From positions 33,700-97,699 of the forward strand of contig CAVHPP010000007.1 in the NCBI GenBank assembly GCA_963638105.1: a DNA stretch of 64,000 bases, given 5' to 3'. A program made the position numbers and the translations under genes. Source of the stretch: CAG-217 sp963638105. Its GTDB lineage: Bacteria > Bacillota > Clostridia > Oscillospirales > Acutalibacteraceae. Below are positions 24,823 through 33,965 of the stretch, piece after piece. A model generated the notes under the pieces. It was given only the letters and a program-made list of their open reading frames with translations, was not told where the DNA came from and searched no databases. Position 1 is the stretch's first letter, and each line of letters starts with the position of its first letter.

Positions 24823-26265
24823 TTATTTGCTCAAATAGTAAGTGGGGTTCACCCGGGTGCCATTCAGCCGAATTTCAAAATGGCTGTGGGGTCCGGTGGA
24901 ATTGCCGGTAGAACCGCTCTTGGCGATCTGCTGACCCTTCTTCACCGTTTGGCCGGTGCCCACTAAAATAGACGAATTGTGGGCGTACAGGGTCACCACG
25001 CTGCGGCCGTGGCTGTCTGTGCCGTGATAGATCATCACATAGTAGCCGTAGCTGTAATCCAGCCGCTTGACGGTAATTACCACCCCAGACTGGGCAGCCA
25101 CCACCTTGGAGCCTACGCCGCAAGGGAAGTCCAGTCCACCGTGGTACTTGCCGCTGGAGTAATTGGGGAACCCGGCGCTGACAGTATAGTGCCCGGGCAC
25201 CGGATAAGTCATATTCAGCGCCGCGTCCGAGTGGCTGTAAACCCCTTGGGCCTTGCCCCCGGCGGTGTTGTTCTTAGAGGTGGTGTGCTCCTTGTCCTTT
25301 TTGGACAGGGTGGTCACCTCGTCTGCGTTCTTCAAACCGCTGATCAGGGCGTCAATCTCGCTTTCCACCTGCTGCTGCAGCTTTTCGTCCTCGTTACGGT
25401 ACTCGGTGTACATTTTGTTCTGGGCGGTCAACTGCGCCAAGAGCGCGTCGCTCTCCGCCCGGTCCTGGGCCAGGGTCACCTTGCTGGCGGCAATGCCCTC
25501 CTGATCCCGCTCAATGGCGGCCTGCTTGGCTTTTAAGGTTTTGTTTTTTTCGTCCAGGTCTTTTTTGACCTTTTGGTACTGCGCTTTTTGCTGGTTCAGG
25601 CCGTTTTGCTTGGAACAGATCTCCTCCATCTTGCCATTGACCTCTTGCAGCAGCTCCGTGTCGCTCTTGGACACGGCCTTGATCATCTCGTACCGGGTAA
25701 GGAAGCCGGAAATATCCTTGCACCCCAGAAGCGCGGTGATAATGCTGTACTCACCGCTTATGTACATCACCCGCAGCCGGTAGCAATAGGCCTGATAGGT
25801 GGCCTCAAACCGGTCGTTGAGCTTGTTCAGTTCTTTTTGGCCGGCGTCCACTTCCTTTTGCAGGGCGTCCAGCTGCTTTTTGTTGGCAGCAATCTGGGGC
25901 TTTAGCGTGTCAATGGCCTTTTGGCTCTCGTCCACCTGGGCTTGCAGCACCGTCAGTCGGTCGTTCATGGCGCCGATTTTTTGATCTAAAGTGTCCACAT
26001 AATCCTGGGTCACCTTGGAGCTTTTGCCCAACTCCGCCAGCTTCTTTTCGCTTTCTTCTATGCTTTTTTGCAGCTCTTTCTGCTGCTGCTCCAGGCTCTT
26101 TTTGGCCTGGTCCTTTTTGGCGTTCTCCGCCGCCTTGTCCGTGGTGGTCTCCGCCGCCGTGGTGCTCTCCGCGGTCTCCGCACCCCAGGCACTGCCCCCG
26201 GGCAGGGCACACAATAGAGCGCACGCCAATACCAGCGCCAGGAGCTTTTGGCTATACTTTTTCAT
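24823..26265 (-). CDS. coiled-coil M23 (LytM) endopeptidase 1
   Basis: A 480-residue exported peptidoglycan hydrolase of the PcsB/EnvC architecture: signal peptide (KLLALVLACALLCALPGG), a long coiled coil (about 45-320), a KDKEHTTSK-type linker, then the LytM domain. Zinc ligands are intact: HGGLD (HxxxD), YAHNS and HSHFE (HxH). It cleaves stem-peptide crossbridges. An ATG 12 bases upstream (26277) abuts AAGGAG and is less likely. It is third of three paralogues lying downstream of ftsEX, which is expected to control them at division. Confidence 0.9.
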   Translation of the reverse strand: MKKYSQKLLALVLACALLCALPGGSAWGAETAESTTAAETTTDKAAENAKKDQAKKSLEQQQKELQKSIEESEKKLAELGKSSKVTQDYVDTLDQKIGAMNDRLTVLQAQVDESQKAIDTLKPQIAANKKQLDALQKEVDAGQKELNKLNDRFEATYQAYCYRLRVMYISGEYSIITALLGCKDISGFLTRYEMIKAVSKSDTELLQEVNGKMEEICSKQNGLNQQKAQYQKVKKDLDEKNKTLKAKQAAIERDQEGIAASKVTLAQDRAESDALLAQLTAQNKMYTEYRNEDEKLQQQVESEIDALISGLKNADEVTTLSKKDKEHTTSKNNTAGGKAQGVYSHSDAALNMTYPVPGHYTVSAGFPNYSSGKYHGGLDFPCGVGSKVVAAQSGVVITVKRLDYSYGYYVMIYHGTDSHGRSVVTLYAHNSSILVGTGQTVKKGQQIAKSGSTGNSTGPHSHFEIRLNGTRVNPTYYLSK

Positions 26266-26289
26266 ATTCTGTTCCATCTCCTTGACGCA

Positions 26290-27729
26290 TTAAGGCAAAT
26301 AAATTTCCGGGTCCACGCAGTCGTTATACGATGCGGTGGGGGTGCGCACTTCAAAGTGGCAGTGGGGACCGGTGGAGTTGCCGGTGGAGCCGCTGTAAGC
26401 AATCAGCTGGCCACGGCTCACGTGCGTACCGGCAGATACCACCCGCCGACTGTTGTGGGCGTACAGGGTATACACCGAATTGCCGACGCTGTCCGTCTTG
26501 TCGTGGGCAATCACAATGTAGCGCCCGTAGCTGCGGTAGCTGCCGTCGCTGTTCGTCAGGTCGGCAGACACGATCACCGTGCCGCTCTCTGCCGCCACGA
26601 CACGGGAGCCGCTGGCGCATGCAAAATCGCAGCCGGAGTGCCCGGCGTAGCCATGGAACGCAGTGGTAATGCGGGTGTGGCTGGGCACCGGATAGGTTAG
26701 GCGCAGCCGCTTGCTCTCCGTGGTGGTGTGCTTCTTTGTGGTAGAAGCAGTGGTGCCTGCGCTCTCGCCGTGCTTTGTGGTGGTATGCTTCTTTGTTGTG
26801 GTCGTGGTTGTTGTGGTTGTTGTTGTTGTATATTTCTTTGCCGCTTCTTCAATTTGGCGGTCGATCTCATCCAGATCGTTTTGGGTCACATCCCGGTACT
26901 CGGTATAGGCCTTGGTCTTATCCGTCAACTGCTTAAGCAGCCGGTTAGCCTCCGTCTGCTGGTCGGTAAGCACCTGCCGCCGGGTGGTCAGATCTTTCTG
27001 ATCCGCCTGCAAGGTGGTCACCGTCTGTTCCAGCTCCGTTTGGCTGGCAGCCAACGCCGTCTTTTTGGTTTGCAGGTCTTTTTGCCGGGCGGTCAGGTCC
27101 GTTTTGGCCTGTTCCAGTCGGTCACCCTCTGTCTGTACGGACCGGAGCAGCGCCGTGTCCTGCTTGGCAACCCTTGCCACCATCTCGTAGCGGGTGAGCA
27201 GCTGGCCGATATCCGTACTGCCCAGCAGGAACGCCAACACATTGGTCTCGCCGCTGATATACATAGCCCGCAGCCGCTGACAGTAGCGCTGATAATTCTG
27301 CTGAAACCGGGCGTCCAGCACAGTGATCTGCTGCTTGGTGTCTGTAATCTGCTGCTGCAGCGTCGCCTGATCCTGCCGATTCTTCTTCTGCTGCTTTTGC
27401 AGCACGGTAATGCGGTTCTCCGCCGTATCCACCTTTTGCTCCGTCAGCTTTAACTGGCTGCGCAGGTAGCCGATCTTCTGATCCAGGGCGTCCAGGTACG
27501 CCTGGGTGTCCTTGCTTTGCTTGCCCAGGGTCTCCAAGGTTTTTTCCGTTTGGCGCAGCTTCATTTCCAGGTAGGATTGCTGCTCCTCCGGGGTCATTTG
27601 GCTGTTCAGCCCGGTGTCCGCTGCCGGCACAGCCGCCGGGGCGGAGAACACGGCAGGTAAAAACAGACAAAAAGCCAGCAAAACAGCCAAAACTTGTTTT
27701 CCATGTCTTTGCCGCTTCACTGGCTTCAC
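26290..27729 (-). CDS. coiled-coil M23 (LytM) endopeptidase 2
   Basis: A 479-residue paralogue of its neighbours: signal peptide (VLAVLLAFCLFLPAVFSA), a coiled coil (about 45-290), a linker with a run of 12 Thr plus KKHTTTK repeats, then a LytM domain with zinc ligands HSGCD, YAHNS and HCHFE. A GTG 9 bases later is an alternative start with better spacing from AAAGGA. The linker is far more Thr-rich than in the sister proteins and could carry O-glycans or vary in length. Confidence 0.9.
   Translation of the reverse strand: MKPVKRQRHGKQVLAVLLAFCLFLPAVFSAPAAVPAADTGLNSQMTPEEQQSYLEMKLRQTEKTLETLGKQSKDTQAYLDALDQKIGYLRSQLKLTEQKVDTAENRITVLQKQQKKNRQDQATLQQQITDTKQQITVLDARFQQNYQRYCQRLRAMYISGETNVLAFLLGSTDIGQLLTRYEMVARVAKQDTALLRSVQTEGDRLEQAKTDLTARQKDLQTKKTALAASQTELEQTVTTLQADQKDLTTRRQVLTDQQTEANRLLKQLTDKTKAYTEYRDVTQNDLDEIDRQIEEAAKKYTTTTTTTTTTTTKKHTTTKHGESAGTTASTTKKHTTTESKRLRLTYPVPSHTRITTAFHGYAGHSGCDFACASGSRVVAAESGTVIVSADLTNSDGSYRSYGRYIVIAHDKTDSVGNSVYTLYAHNSRRVVSAGTHVSRGQLIAYSGSTGNSTGPHCHFEVRTPTASYNDCVDPEIYLP
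26794..26829 (-). repeat. Thr-codon tract in the M23 endopeptidase 2 linker
   Basis: Twelve Thr codons (ACA/ACC mix on the minus strand) form a near-repeat prone to slippage that would change the linker in steps of one residue. Confidence 0.7.
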
Positions 27730-27797
27730 TTCCTTTGTGGTCTATTCTTGTTGTGTGGTACGGCGGCTGCCACGGTGGGCGCCGTCGCCGTTTTTGT

Positions 27798-29066
27798 TTA
27801 CAGGTAATTCAGCGGGTTCACCTGAGAGCCGTTGACGCGCACTTCAAAGTGACAGTGCGGGCCGGTAGAGTTGCCGGTGGAGCCGCTCTTGGCCACCACC
27901 TGACCGGCGCTGACCTTCTCGCCCACGCTCACCAAAATTTGGCTGTTATGGGCATACAGGGTGGACAGGCCGTCCCCGTGGTCAATGATCAAATACCGAC
28001 CGTAGCTGTAATTCAGGTACTTAACCAAAATCACCTTGCCGCTGGCGGCTGCATACACATTGGAGCCGGTAGATACCGGGAAGTCAATGCCCCCGTGGTA
28101 ACGACCGCTGGAGTAGTTGGGATACCCGGCAGAAATGGAGCGACTGTCCGTAGGATAGCGCAACCGACCGTTGCCGGAGCCGTGAGAACCGCTGATGCTG
28201 CCGGAGCCGTGAGAACCGGCGGCGGCAATGGCGGCGCTGATCTCATTTTGCACCTGCTGCAACTGCTTTTGATCCGTCTCAATGGCCTCCTGGTACTCGG
28301 AGGTCTGCTTGGAGAGCTTGCGCATTTGGGCGTTGCACTCTGCGGCCTCGCTGTCCAGATCCGCCTTGGTGGAAGAAATATCGTTAATATTCTTCTGGAG
28401 GGCGGCTTTGTCCGACTCCAGACTCTTTTTGTCCGCGTTCAGCTGGTTGCGTTTTTCCTCCAGCTTCTGCTTTTGGGCCTCGATCTCCTCCATCTTCTTC
28501 ATCAGGCTGTCCAAGGTGGCGCTGTCCTGCTGAGAAACGGACTTGATCATCTCCGACCGGGTCAAAAGACTGGACAGATCGGAGCAGGTAAGCAGCACTT
28601 CCAAAGTGGAGGCGCTGCCGCTGATATACATAGCACGCAGCCGCTGACAATACTCGGCGTATGTAGCGTCAAATTCCTTTTGCTTTTGGTCAATTTGACG
28701 CTGGGTCTCCTCAATATCCGCGGCGGTTTTTTCAATCTTCGCCTGGGTGGCGTCGATCTCCGATTGTAAGGCGGCCTTGTCGCTCTCCAAATTGGAGATC
28801 TTGTCCTGCAACAGGCTTATTTTTTCCTGCAGGGTGTTGATATATTCCTGCGTATCTTTCTTTTGCTTGGACAAGCTGTTCAGCTTGCTTTGGGTGCTGT
28901 TGATCCGGGACTGAATTTTGCTTTTTTCGCTTTCCAGCTCCGAGCGGGACTTGGCCTCTGCCACAAAGGCGGAGCTTACCCCGGCGGTCAGCACCAACAC
29001 AAGACTGCAAAACAGACAAAACAGCCGCCGCAACCAAATTTTGGATTTAGACTGCACTGATCTCAC
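27798..29066 (-). CDS. coiled-coil M23 (LytM) endopeptidase 3
   Basis: A 422-residue paralogue, closest to ftsX: signal peptide (LFCLFCSLVLVLTAGV), coiled coil about 35-260, a Gly/Ser/His linker with two GSHGSG units, and a LytM domain with HGGID, YAHNS and HCHFE intact. It starts with GTG inside the end of ftsX (20-base overlap), with AAGGAAGG just upstream; a second GTG 9 bases on is possible. The overlap with ftsX makes it the likeliest primary partner of FtsEX. Confidence 0.92.
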   Translation of the reverse strand: MRSVQSKSKIWLRRLFCLFCSLVLVLTAGVSSAFVAEAKSRSELESEKSKIQSRINSTQSKLNSLSKQKKDTQEYINTLQEKISLLQDKISNLESDKAALQSEIDATQAKIEKTAADIEETQRQIDQKQKEFDATYAEYCQRLRAMYISGSASTLEVLLTCSDLSSLLTRSEMIKSVSQQDSATLDSLMKKMEEIEAQKQKLEEKRNQLNADKKSLESDKAALQKNINDISSTKADLDSEAAECNAQMRKLSKQTSEYQEAIETDQKQLQQVQNEISAAIAAAGSHGSGSISGSHGSGNGRLRYPTDSRSISAGYPNYSSGRYHGGIDFPVSTGSNVYAAASGKVILVKYLNYSYGRYLIIDHGDGLSTLYAHNSQILVSVGEKVSAGQVVAKSGSTGNSTGPHCHFEVRVNGSQVNPLNYL

Positions 29067-29967
29067 TACCTTCCTTATTCAGGTACTTGCGCATGGTGAT
29101 CATGGAGCCGCCCACACCGCTGATGATGCCGATGGCAACAAAGATGCCCAGCATTTGCAGCGCATAGGGGGCAAAGGGCAGCGCAGACAGGGACAGGCTT
29201 TTCAGCAGGCCGCTGAACTGGCGCACCGCCAGCTCGTACAGGCCCCATACCAGCCCCAGCGACACCGCGCCGGACACGATACCAAGGATCATACCCTCTA
29301 CCACGAAGGGCAGGCGCACAAAGCTGTTGGTGGCGCCCACGCTCTTCATAATGCTGATCTCCAACCGGCGGGAATACACCGTCAACTTAATGGTGTTGGA
29401 GATAATGAACAGAGAAATGGCAAACAGCACAGCGATAATCACAATAGAGATCACCGTAATGCCCTGCCGAATGGACACCAGCTTTTGCGCCAGGTCCTTG
29501 TTCTCACGAATGGTGTCTACATTTTGCAGCGCCTTTAGCCCCTTGACTGTTTGGTCAAACTTGCCAAGATCGGCCACCGTCACCTTATAGGCGTTGGGCA
29601 GCGGAATATCCGAGCTGATCTGGGTAAAGAACTTGGCCTGGGCGTCCTCCATGGTTTCCAGCTGCTGTGCCCACGCCTTCTCTTTGGGCACATACTCCAG
29701 CTCCTTCACATTGCCCAGGGCCTTGATCTCCTGACCCATGGTGTCAATGGCGGCCTGGTTCGCATCGTCCTTAATATAGACCATGATCACGTTCTCCTCC
29801 TCAATGCGGGAGAGCAGGGAGTCCATATTCAAAAAAATCATAGATGCAGAGCCGATGAGCACCAAACAGCTCATCAATACGCAAATGGACGCAATGGACA
29901 TCATCCGATTGGTCCAGGTGTTGCGAAAGCCCTCTTTAATTAAATATCTTAAACTTGCGCCGGTCAT
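29047..29967 (-). CDS. ftsX: cell division protein FtsX
   Basis: A 306-residue permease-like divisome protein: cytoplasmic N-terminus, one helix (about 22-42), an extracellular loop of about 130 residues, and three C-terminal helices. FtsX passes the ATP-driven FtsE signal to an extracellular murein hydrolase. Its ATG overlaps the ftsE stop (ATGA). Confidence 0.95.
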   Translation of the reverse strand: MTGASLRYLIKEGFRNTWTNRMMSIASICVLMSCLVLIGSASMIFLNMDSLLSRIEEENVIMVYIKDDANQAAIDTMGQEIKALGNVKELEYVPKEKAWAQQLETMEDAQAKFFTQISSDIPLPNAYKVTVADLGKFDQTVKGLKALQNVDTIRENKDLAQKLVSIRQGITVISIVIIAVLFAISLFIISNTIKLTVYSRRLEISIMKSVGATNSFVRLPFVVEGMILGIVSGAVSLGLVWGLYELAVRQFSGLLKSLSLSALPFAPYALQMLGIFVAIGIISGVGGSMITMRKYLNKEGSEISAV

Positions 29968-30836
29968 TCTGCCGCACCTCCGTTCTCATCCTCCGGGGTG
30001 GCCGCTGCCTGCGCCGGGGTCTCGTCCGCCAGGGACTCTAAGTTGTCAAACACATCCTCGTCTGCCGGGGCGTCTGCCGTCTTGGACAGGTCAATGGAAG
30101 TGCCCTCTTCATAAAAGAACATATCCGTTTCTTTGCGAGGCTCGCTGCTCTCAAACCGGGCGTGGGTGGGATCCGGGGTGTCGGAGACCACTTCGCCGTT
30201 CTTGATCACGATTACCCGCCGCTGGAAAGAGCGCACCAAATCGTGCTCATGGGTCACCATGATCACGGTGGTGCCGGCGTTGTTAATCTTGGTGAGCAGC
30301 TCCACGATCTCGTGGCTCATCTCCGGGTCCACATTACCGGTAGGCTCGTCCGCAATGATGACCTTGGGATTGTTCACCAGCGCGCGAGCCAGGGACACAC
30401 GCTGCTGCTCGCCGCCGGACAGCTCATTGGGCATGGAGCGGGCCTTTTGGCTCAGCCCCACCAGTTGAAGGATATAGGGCACCCGCTTGCGAATGTCCTT
30501 CTCCTTGGCGCCGATCACCCGCATGGCAAAGGCCACATTGTCATACACCGTCATCTTGGGGATCAGGCGGAAGTCCTGGAACACAATACCCATGGTGCGG
30601 CGGTAATAGGGCACCTGCCGCTTCTTCAATGTGGCGGAGGAATACTCGTTAAAGATCACCTCGCCCTCCGTGGGCTTTTCCTCGTGCATAATGAGCTTCA
30701 AAAAGGTGGACTTGCCGGCGCCGGAGGAGCCAACCACAAACACGAACTCGCCGTCCTCAATCTTAATATTCACATGATTGAGGGCGTGGGTGTCGGTAGA
30801 GTCGTACACCTTAGATACATTTCTGAATTCAATCAC
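29964..30836 (-). CDS. ftsE: cell division ATP-binding protein FtsE
   Basis: A 290-residue ABC ATPase with Walker A GSSGAGKST, signature LSGGEQQRV and Walker B VIIADEPTGNVDP, and FtsE-like IEFRNVSKVYDS start. The usual length is near 230; here an acidic tail of about 60 residues (rich in Glu, Asp, Ala) follows the ABC core. The GTG at 30836 has AAGAGGT upstream; a longer upstream frame is unsupported. It heads the ftsEX-hydrolase block. Confidence 0.93.
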   Translation of the reverse strand: MIEFRNVSKVYDSTDTHALNHVNIKIEDGEFVFVVGSSGAGKSTFLKLIMHEEKPTEGEVIFNEYSSATLKKRQVPYYRRTMGIVFQDFRLIPKMTVYDNVAFAMRVIGAKEKDIRKRVPYILQLVGLSQKARSMPNELSGGEQQRVSLARALVNNPKVIIADEPTGNVDPEMSHEIVELLTKINNAGTTVIMVTHEHDLVRSFQRRVIVIKNGEVVSDTPDPTHARFESSEPRKETDMFFYEEGTSIDLSKTADAPADEDVFDNLESLADETPAQAAATPEDENGGAAE

Positions 30837-30904
30837 AATTTTTACCTCTTTTAACTTGGTACCGCAGGCTAAGGGTAACACTACGGCACTATATAGTTAA
30901 TTAT

Positions 30905-30933
30905 AATATATAGCAAATCAATGGATAAATCAA
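30905..30933 (-). promoter_or_regulatory. promoter of the ftsEX block
   Basis: Minus-strand TTGATT (30933-30928), 17 bases, TATATT (30910-30905), followed by a second TATAAT-like AT-rich run. Confidence 0.6.
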
Positions 30934-31017
30934 CCCCTTACTTGTTATTATTTTGTAAAAGATGTGACAGAATTGTTAAAATTTGGGCAGCACAGGCCGG
31001 GCAAATTCGCTTGCTGC

Positions 31018-31342
31018 GGTGCGATGTGGGCATCGCACCCTACAAGGATTTTGCAAGGGAGGCAAAGATATTGTAACCGATCTGCCTCCCTTGTAAAGGG
31101 TGACAAAGGCATTGCCGGAGGGATTACACAGCGGGCGGCAGATTGCCGCCCCTACCGGTTATTTTATTGGTTTATTGAATTGAATTTTGTAGGGGGCGAT
31201 GCCCACATCGGCCCGTTTTTATCCCCTCGATCGCACCGGCGTACCGACACCGACCTGCGGGATTAAGCGGGCGGATACTATCCGCCCCTACGGTCAACCG
31301 GTTACAATAACGCTCCCGTAGGGGTGGCAATCTGACGCCCGC
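31018..31342. repeat. cluster of dispersed palindromes in a 500-base gap
   Basis: At least five GTAGGG/CCCTAC palindromes: 31018-31043, 31131-31155 (core identical to 7271-7295), 31189-31214, 31267-31291 (core shared with 63914-63938) and 31318-31342 (an inverted variant of 31131-31155), with a CTCCCTT/AGGGAG unit at about 31083-31124. I see no gene between 30937 and 31390. Confidence 0.8.
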
Positions 31343-31390
31343 CATGCTACTAAATTGCACCGCAATTTTTCCGCTTTTGTCCAAACAAAA

Positions 31391-31410
31391 AAGCGGCACC
31401 AAAAGGTGCC
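31391..31410 (-). terminator. terminator of the PucR/CdaR-type gene
   Basis: GCGGCACC, loop AAAA, GGTGCCGC; on the minus strand a run of T follows. Confidence 0.85.
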
Positions 31411-31420
31411 GCAAATGCCG

Positions 31421-32506
31421 TTAATATTTAATGGGACTGGATTCCAGATACTTATTGACCATCAGCGCCACTTTGAACACAATGGCGTCGTCAAACTCCC
31501 GCAGGTCCAGGCCGGTGAGCTTTTTGATTTTCTCCAGCCGGTACACCAATGTATTTCGGTGGACAAACAGCTTTCTGGAAGTCTCAGACACATTCAGGTT
31601 GTTCTCAAAGAACTTTTGAATGGTAAAGAGGGTTTCCTGATCCAGACTGTCAATGGAGCCCCGCTTGAACACCTCTTTCAGGAACATATCGCACAAGGTG
31701 GTGGGCAGCTGATAGATCAGTCGGGCAATGCCCAAATTCTCGTAGCTGATAATGGACTTCTCCGTGTCAAACACCTTGCCCACTTCCAGCGCAACCTGGG
31801 CCTCCTTAAAAGAATGAGCCAGGTCCTTAATGCCGGTAACCCGGGTGCCGATACCCACAACGGCGTTGCAGTAGAACTCGGTGGAAAGGGTGTCGCAAAT
31901 GGAGCGGGCCAGCTTCTCCAAATCCTTGCTGTCCACATTGGGGCGCACTTCCTTCACCAAGGCAATGTCCTTCTCGTTAATGTCAATAACCAGATCCTTA
32001 GTCTTGTCCGGGAAAAAGTTTTGAATCACATCATAGACGGACACGTCCGTATCCTGCATCACCCGAATGAGAAAGACCACGCGGGAAGCGTCATTATTGA
32101 AATGCAGCTCGCGGGATTTGATATAAATATCGCCGGGCAGGATATTATCCAGAATCACGTTCTTTACAAAATTGGAACGATCGAATTTTTCGTCGTTATT
32201 TTGCTTGATTTGGTCCAGCGACACGGCGATAATGTCCGCATAATGCTTGCTCATATCGTCCGTACCGTCCACAAACACCGCATAATCCGGGTGCACGGAG
32301 TTGCCAAAGGCCTTATATGTGCAGTTATCCACACAGATTTGTGCCCCGCTGAACACGCCGGCAGAGATAATGCCCTTGCGTGCCTCGCCGATCTGGCCCA
32401 GCTCACTGCAAGCGATCACGGTACCGCTCTCATCCACCACACCGATGGTACGGTCCAGCACCTCACGCATTTGGTTTATAATGCCTTGAAACAGTCTGTT
32501 GGGCAT
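31421..32506 (-). CDS. PucR/CdaR-type helix-turn-helix regulator
   Basis: A 361-residue regulator. Residues 1-120 are a sensor-like region (IGVVDESGTVIACSELGQIGE), a middle region resembles the CdaR GGDEF-like domain, and the C-terminal HTH (LFVHRNTLVYRLEKIKKLTG) is the PucR/CdaR family signature. Such proteins respond to sugar diacids, purines or similar ligands. It stands alone with its own promoter and terminator, so its targets are not evident from context. Confidence 0.87.
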   Translation of the reverse strand: MPNRLFQGIINQMREVLDRTIGVVDESGTVIACSELGQIGEARKGIISAGVFSGAQICVDNCTYKAFGNSVHPDYAVFVDGTDDMSKHYADIIAVSLDQIKQNNDEKFDRSNFVKNVILDNILPGDIYIKSRELHFNNDASRVVFLIRVMQDTDVSVYDVIQNFFPDKTKDLVIDINEKDIALVKEVRPNVDSKDLEKLARSICDTLSTEFYCNAVVGIGTRVTGIKDLAHSFKEAQVALEVGKVFDTEKSIISYENLGIARLIYQLPTTLCDMFLKEVFKRGSIDSLDQETLFTIQKFFENNLNVSETSRKLFVHRNTLVYRLEKIKKLTGLDLREFDDAIVFKVALMVNKYLESSPIKY

Positions 32507-32586
32507 CAGGATCCAACCCCTTTGTCAATTCTTTATCAAATAAAAGGGATAAAATTGCACAAATTCGATCACCCTTTATTGTTCAT

Positions 32587-32615
32587 ATTATACAATGCCT
32601 TTAATCAAATTGCAA
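32587..32615 (-). promoter_or_regulatory. promoter of the PucR/CdaR-type gene
   Basis: Minus-strand TTGCAA (32615-32610), 17 bases, TATAAT (32592-32587). Confidence 0.7.
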
Positions 32616-32717
32616 CCTTTCGACAAAAATTTTTATTATTTTTTGTGCGACTTGCATAAACGACCGGCTTTTTCACACCAAAACCACAATATGTTGTTGC
32701 CGCGCGGTTCTTAACAC

Positions 32718-33434
32718 CTATTGTACGGCGTCTTTTGCCAACAGCGCCACCTCCGCCGGGGTCAATGCCCGACAGTCCCCGGGCGCCAATGTCGGATCCA
32801 GTTCCAACGCGCCCATGGCGGTGCGGTGCAGGGCAGTGACGGTGCAGCCCACCCGAGCAAACATGCGCTTGACCTGATGATAAACACCCTGCCGCAGCAC
32901 CACCTGCGCCCGGGGCGGATCGGCAGATAATATCGTCAGCCGAGCCGGCTGCAATACCTTGCCGTCCATCTCCATCCCCCCGGCAAAGGCTGCGACAGCC
33001 GTAGGCGGCACCGGTTTGTCCAAGGTGGCGATATAGGTCTTTGGAATATGGCTGCGGGGGCTGAGGATTCGGTGGGCAAAGGCACCGTCGTCTGTCAGCA
33101 ACACAAAGCCGGTGGTGTCCTTATCCAGCCGCCCGGCGGGGAACAGCCCCTTGCGCCGCAGTACCGAAGGCACCAGATCCAGTACCGTCGGCTCTCCCTT
33201 GCCGTCCGTGGCAGAGAGCACCCCTGTGGGTTTGTTGAGCATCAAATACACAAAAGCCCGGCAGGCAATGGGTTCGCCTGCCAGGCAAATTTCTTGGGTG
33301 TCCGGGTCTGCCTGCTGCCCGGCGCGGGCCACCGTGCCGTCCACGGTCACCTGCCCCTTTTGCAGCAGCGTTTTGACCCGGCTGCGGGGCTCGTTCAACT
33401 CCCGGGCCAGTATTTTTTCGATCCGTTCGCTCAT
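32718..33434 (-). CDS. rsuA: RsuA-family ribosomal RNA pseudouridine synthase
   Basis: A 238-residue enzyme with an S4-like N-terminal domain (IEKILARELNEPRSRVKTLL) and the catalytic GRLDKDTTG loop with its Asp. RsuA family members convert U516 of 16S rRNA; RluB/E cousins cannot be excluded. It starts inside the preceding stop (ATGA). Confidence 0.88.
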   Translation of the reverse strand: MSERIEKILARELNEPRSRVKTLLQKGQVTVDGTVARAGQQADPDTQEICLAGEPIACRAFVYLMLNKPTGVLSATDGKGEPTVLDLVPSVLRRKGLFPAGRLDKDTTGFVLLTDDGAFAHRILSPRSHIPKTYIATLDKPVPPTAVAAFAGGMEMDGKVLQPARLTILSADPPRAQVVLRQGVYHQVKRMFARVGCTVTALHRTAMGALELDPTLAPGDCRALTPAEVALLAKDAVQ

Positions 33435-33910
33435 TTGCGTTTTTCCAATCCCAGCATAAAGCCGTCCTTGGCAGAGGTGTTGCACAGATCGGCGCCGATC
33501 ACTCTGCCATTACTGACCAACAAATCCGCAACGATCCCTTGGTCGTAGCCGGTGTAGTTGGTAATCTCGTATGTATATAGCTGCACCTGCTTGCCCTTAT
33601 AGGGGGTCAGGTCGTAGCCCTGCTGCTGTTGCAGGGCGTTGTATTCGTTATAGACCGCATCCCAATTGCGAGGCACGGTAATGGTCTTTTGGTTGCTGTC
33701 GCCCACTTGCCAACCCATATCGGTCAGCAGCCGGGCGCCTGCCTGCACATCCGCACAGGTCAGTCCTGCAGACTCTGCCGCAGAAGGCGCCGCGTCCCCG
33801 GTCTTTACATGATTGGCCAGGAAGGTGAGCAGCACCACCAGCACCCCGGCGGCTACTAAAATCAGGCCGAACACCGTCTTAGGGTTCAGCTTTACCGTCA
33901 TCACTTTCAT
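33431..33910 (-). CDS. DUF4830-like membrane protein
   Basis: A 159-residue protein with one N-terminal helix (about 12-32) and an extracellular domain containing VYNEYNALQQQQGYDLTPY and GKQVQLYTYEI, matching DUF4830 as I recall it. The function is unknown. GAGGTGG lies before the ATG, and it sits between hflX and rsuA in one operon. Confidence 0.72.
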   Translation of the reverse strand: MKVMTVKLNPKTVFGLILVAAGVLVVLLTFLANHVKTGDAAPSAAESAGLTCADVQAGARLLTDMGWQVGDSNQKTITVPRNWDAVYNEYNALQQQQGYDLTPYKGKQVQLYTYEITNYTGYDQGIVADLLVSNGRVIGADLCNTSAKDGFMLGLEKRK

Positions 33911-33965
33911 ACTCTACCACCTCATAACAAAGTATGCGGCGGCAGGGCAAATTAGGACTGTTCCG

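Noticed and set aside
31083..31342. CRISPR array
   Set aside because: Repeats are unevenly spaced, palindromic and divergent; no cas genes.
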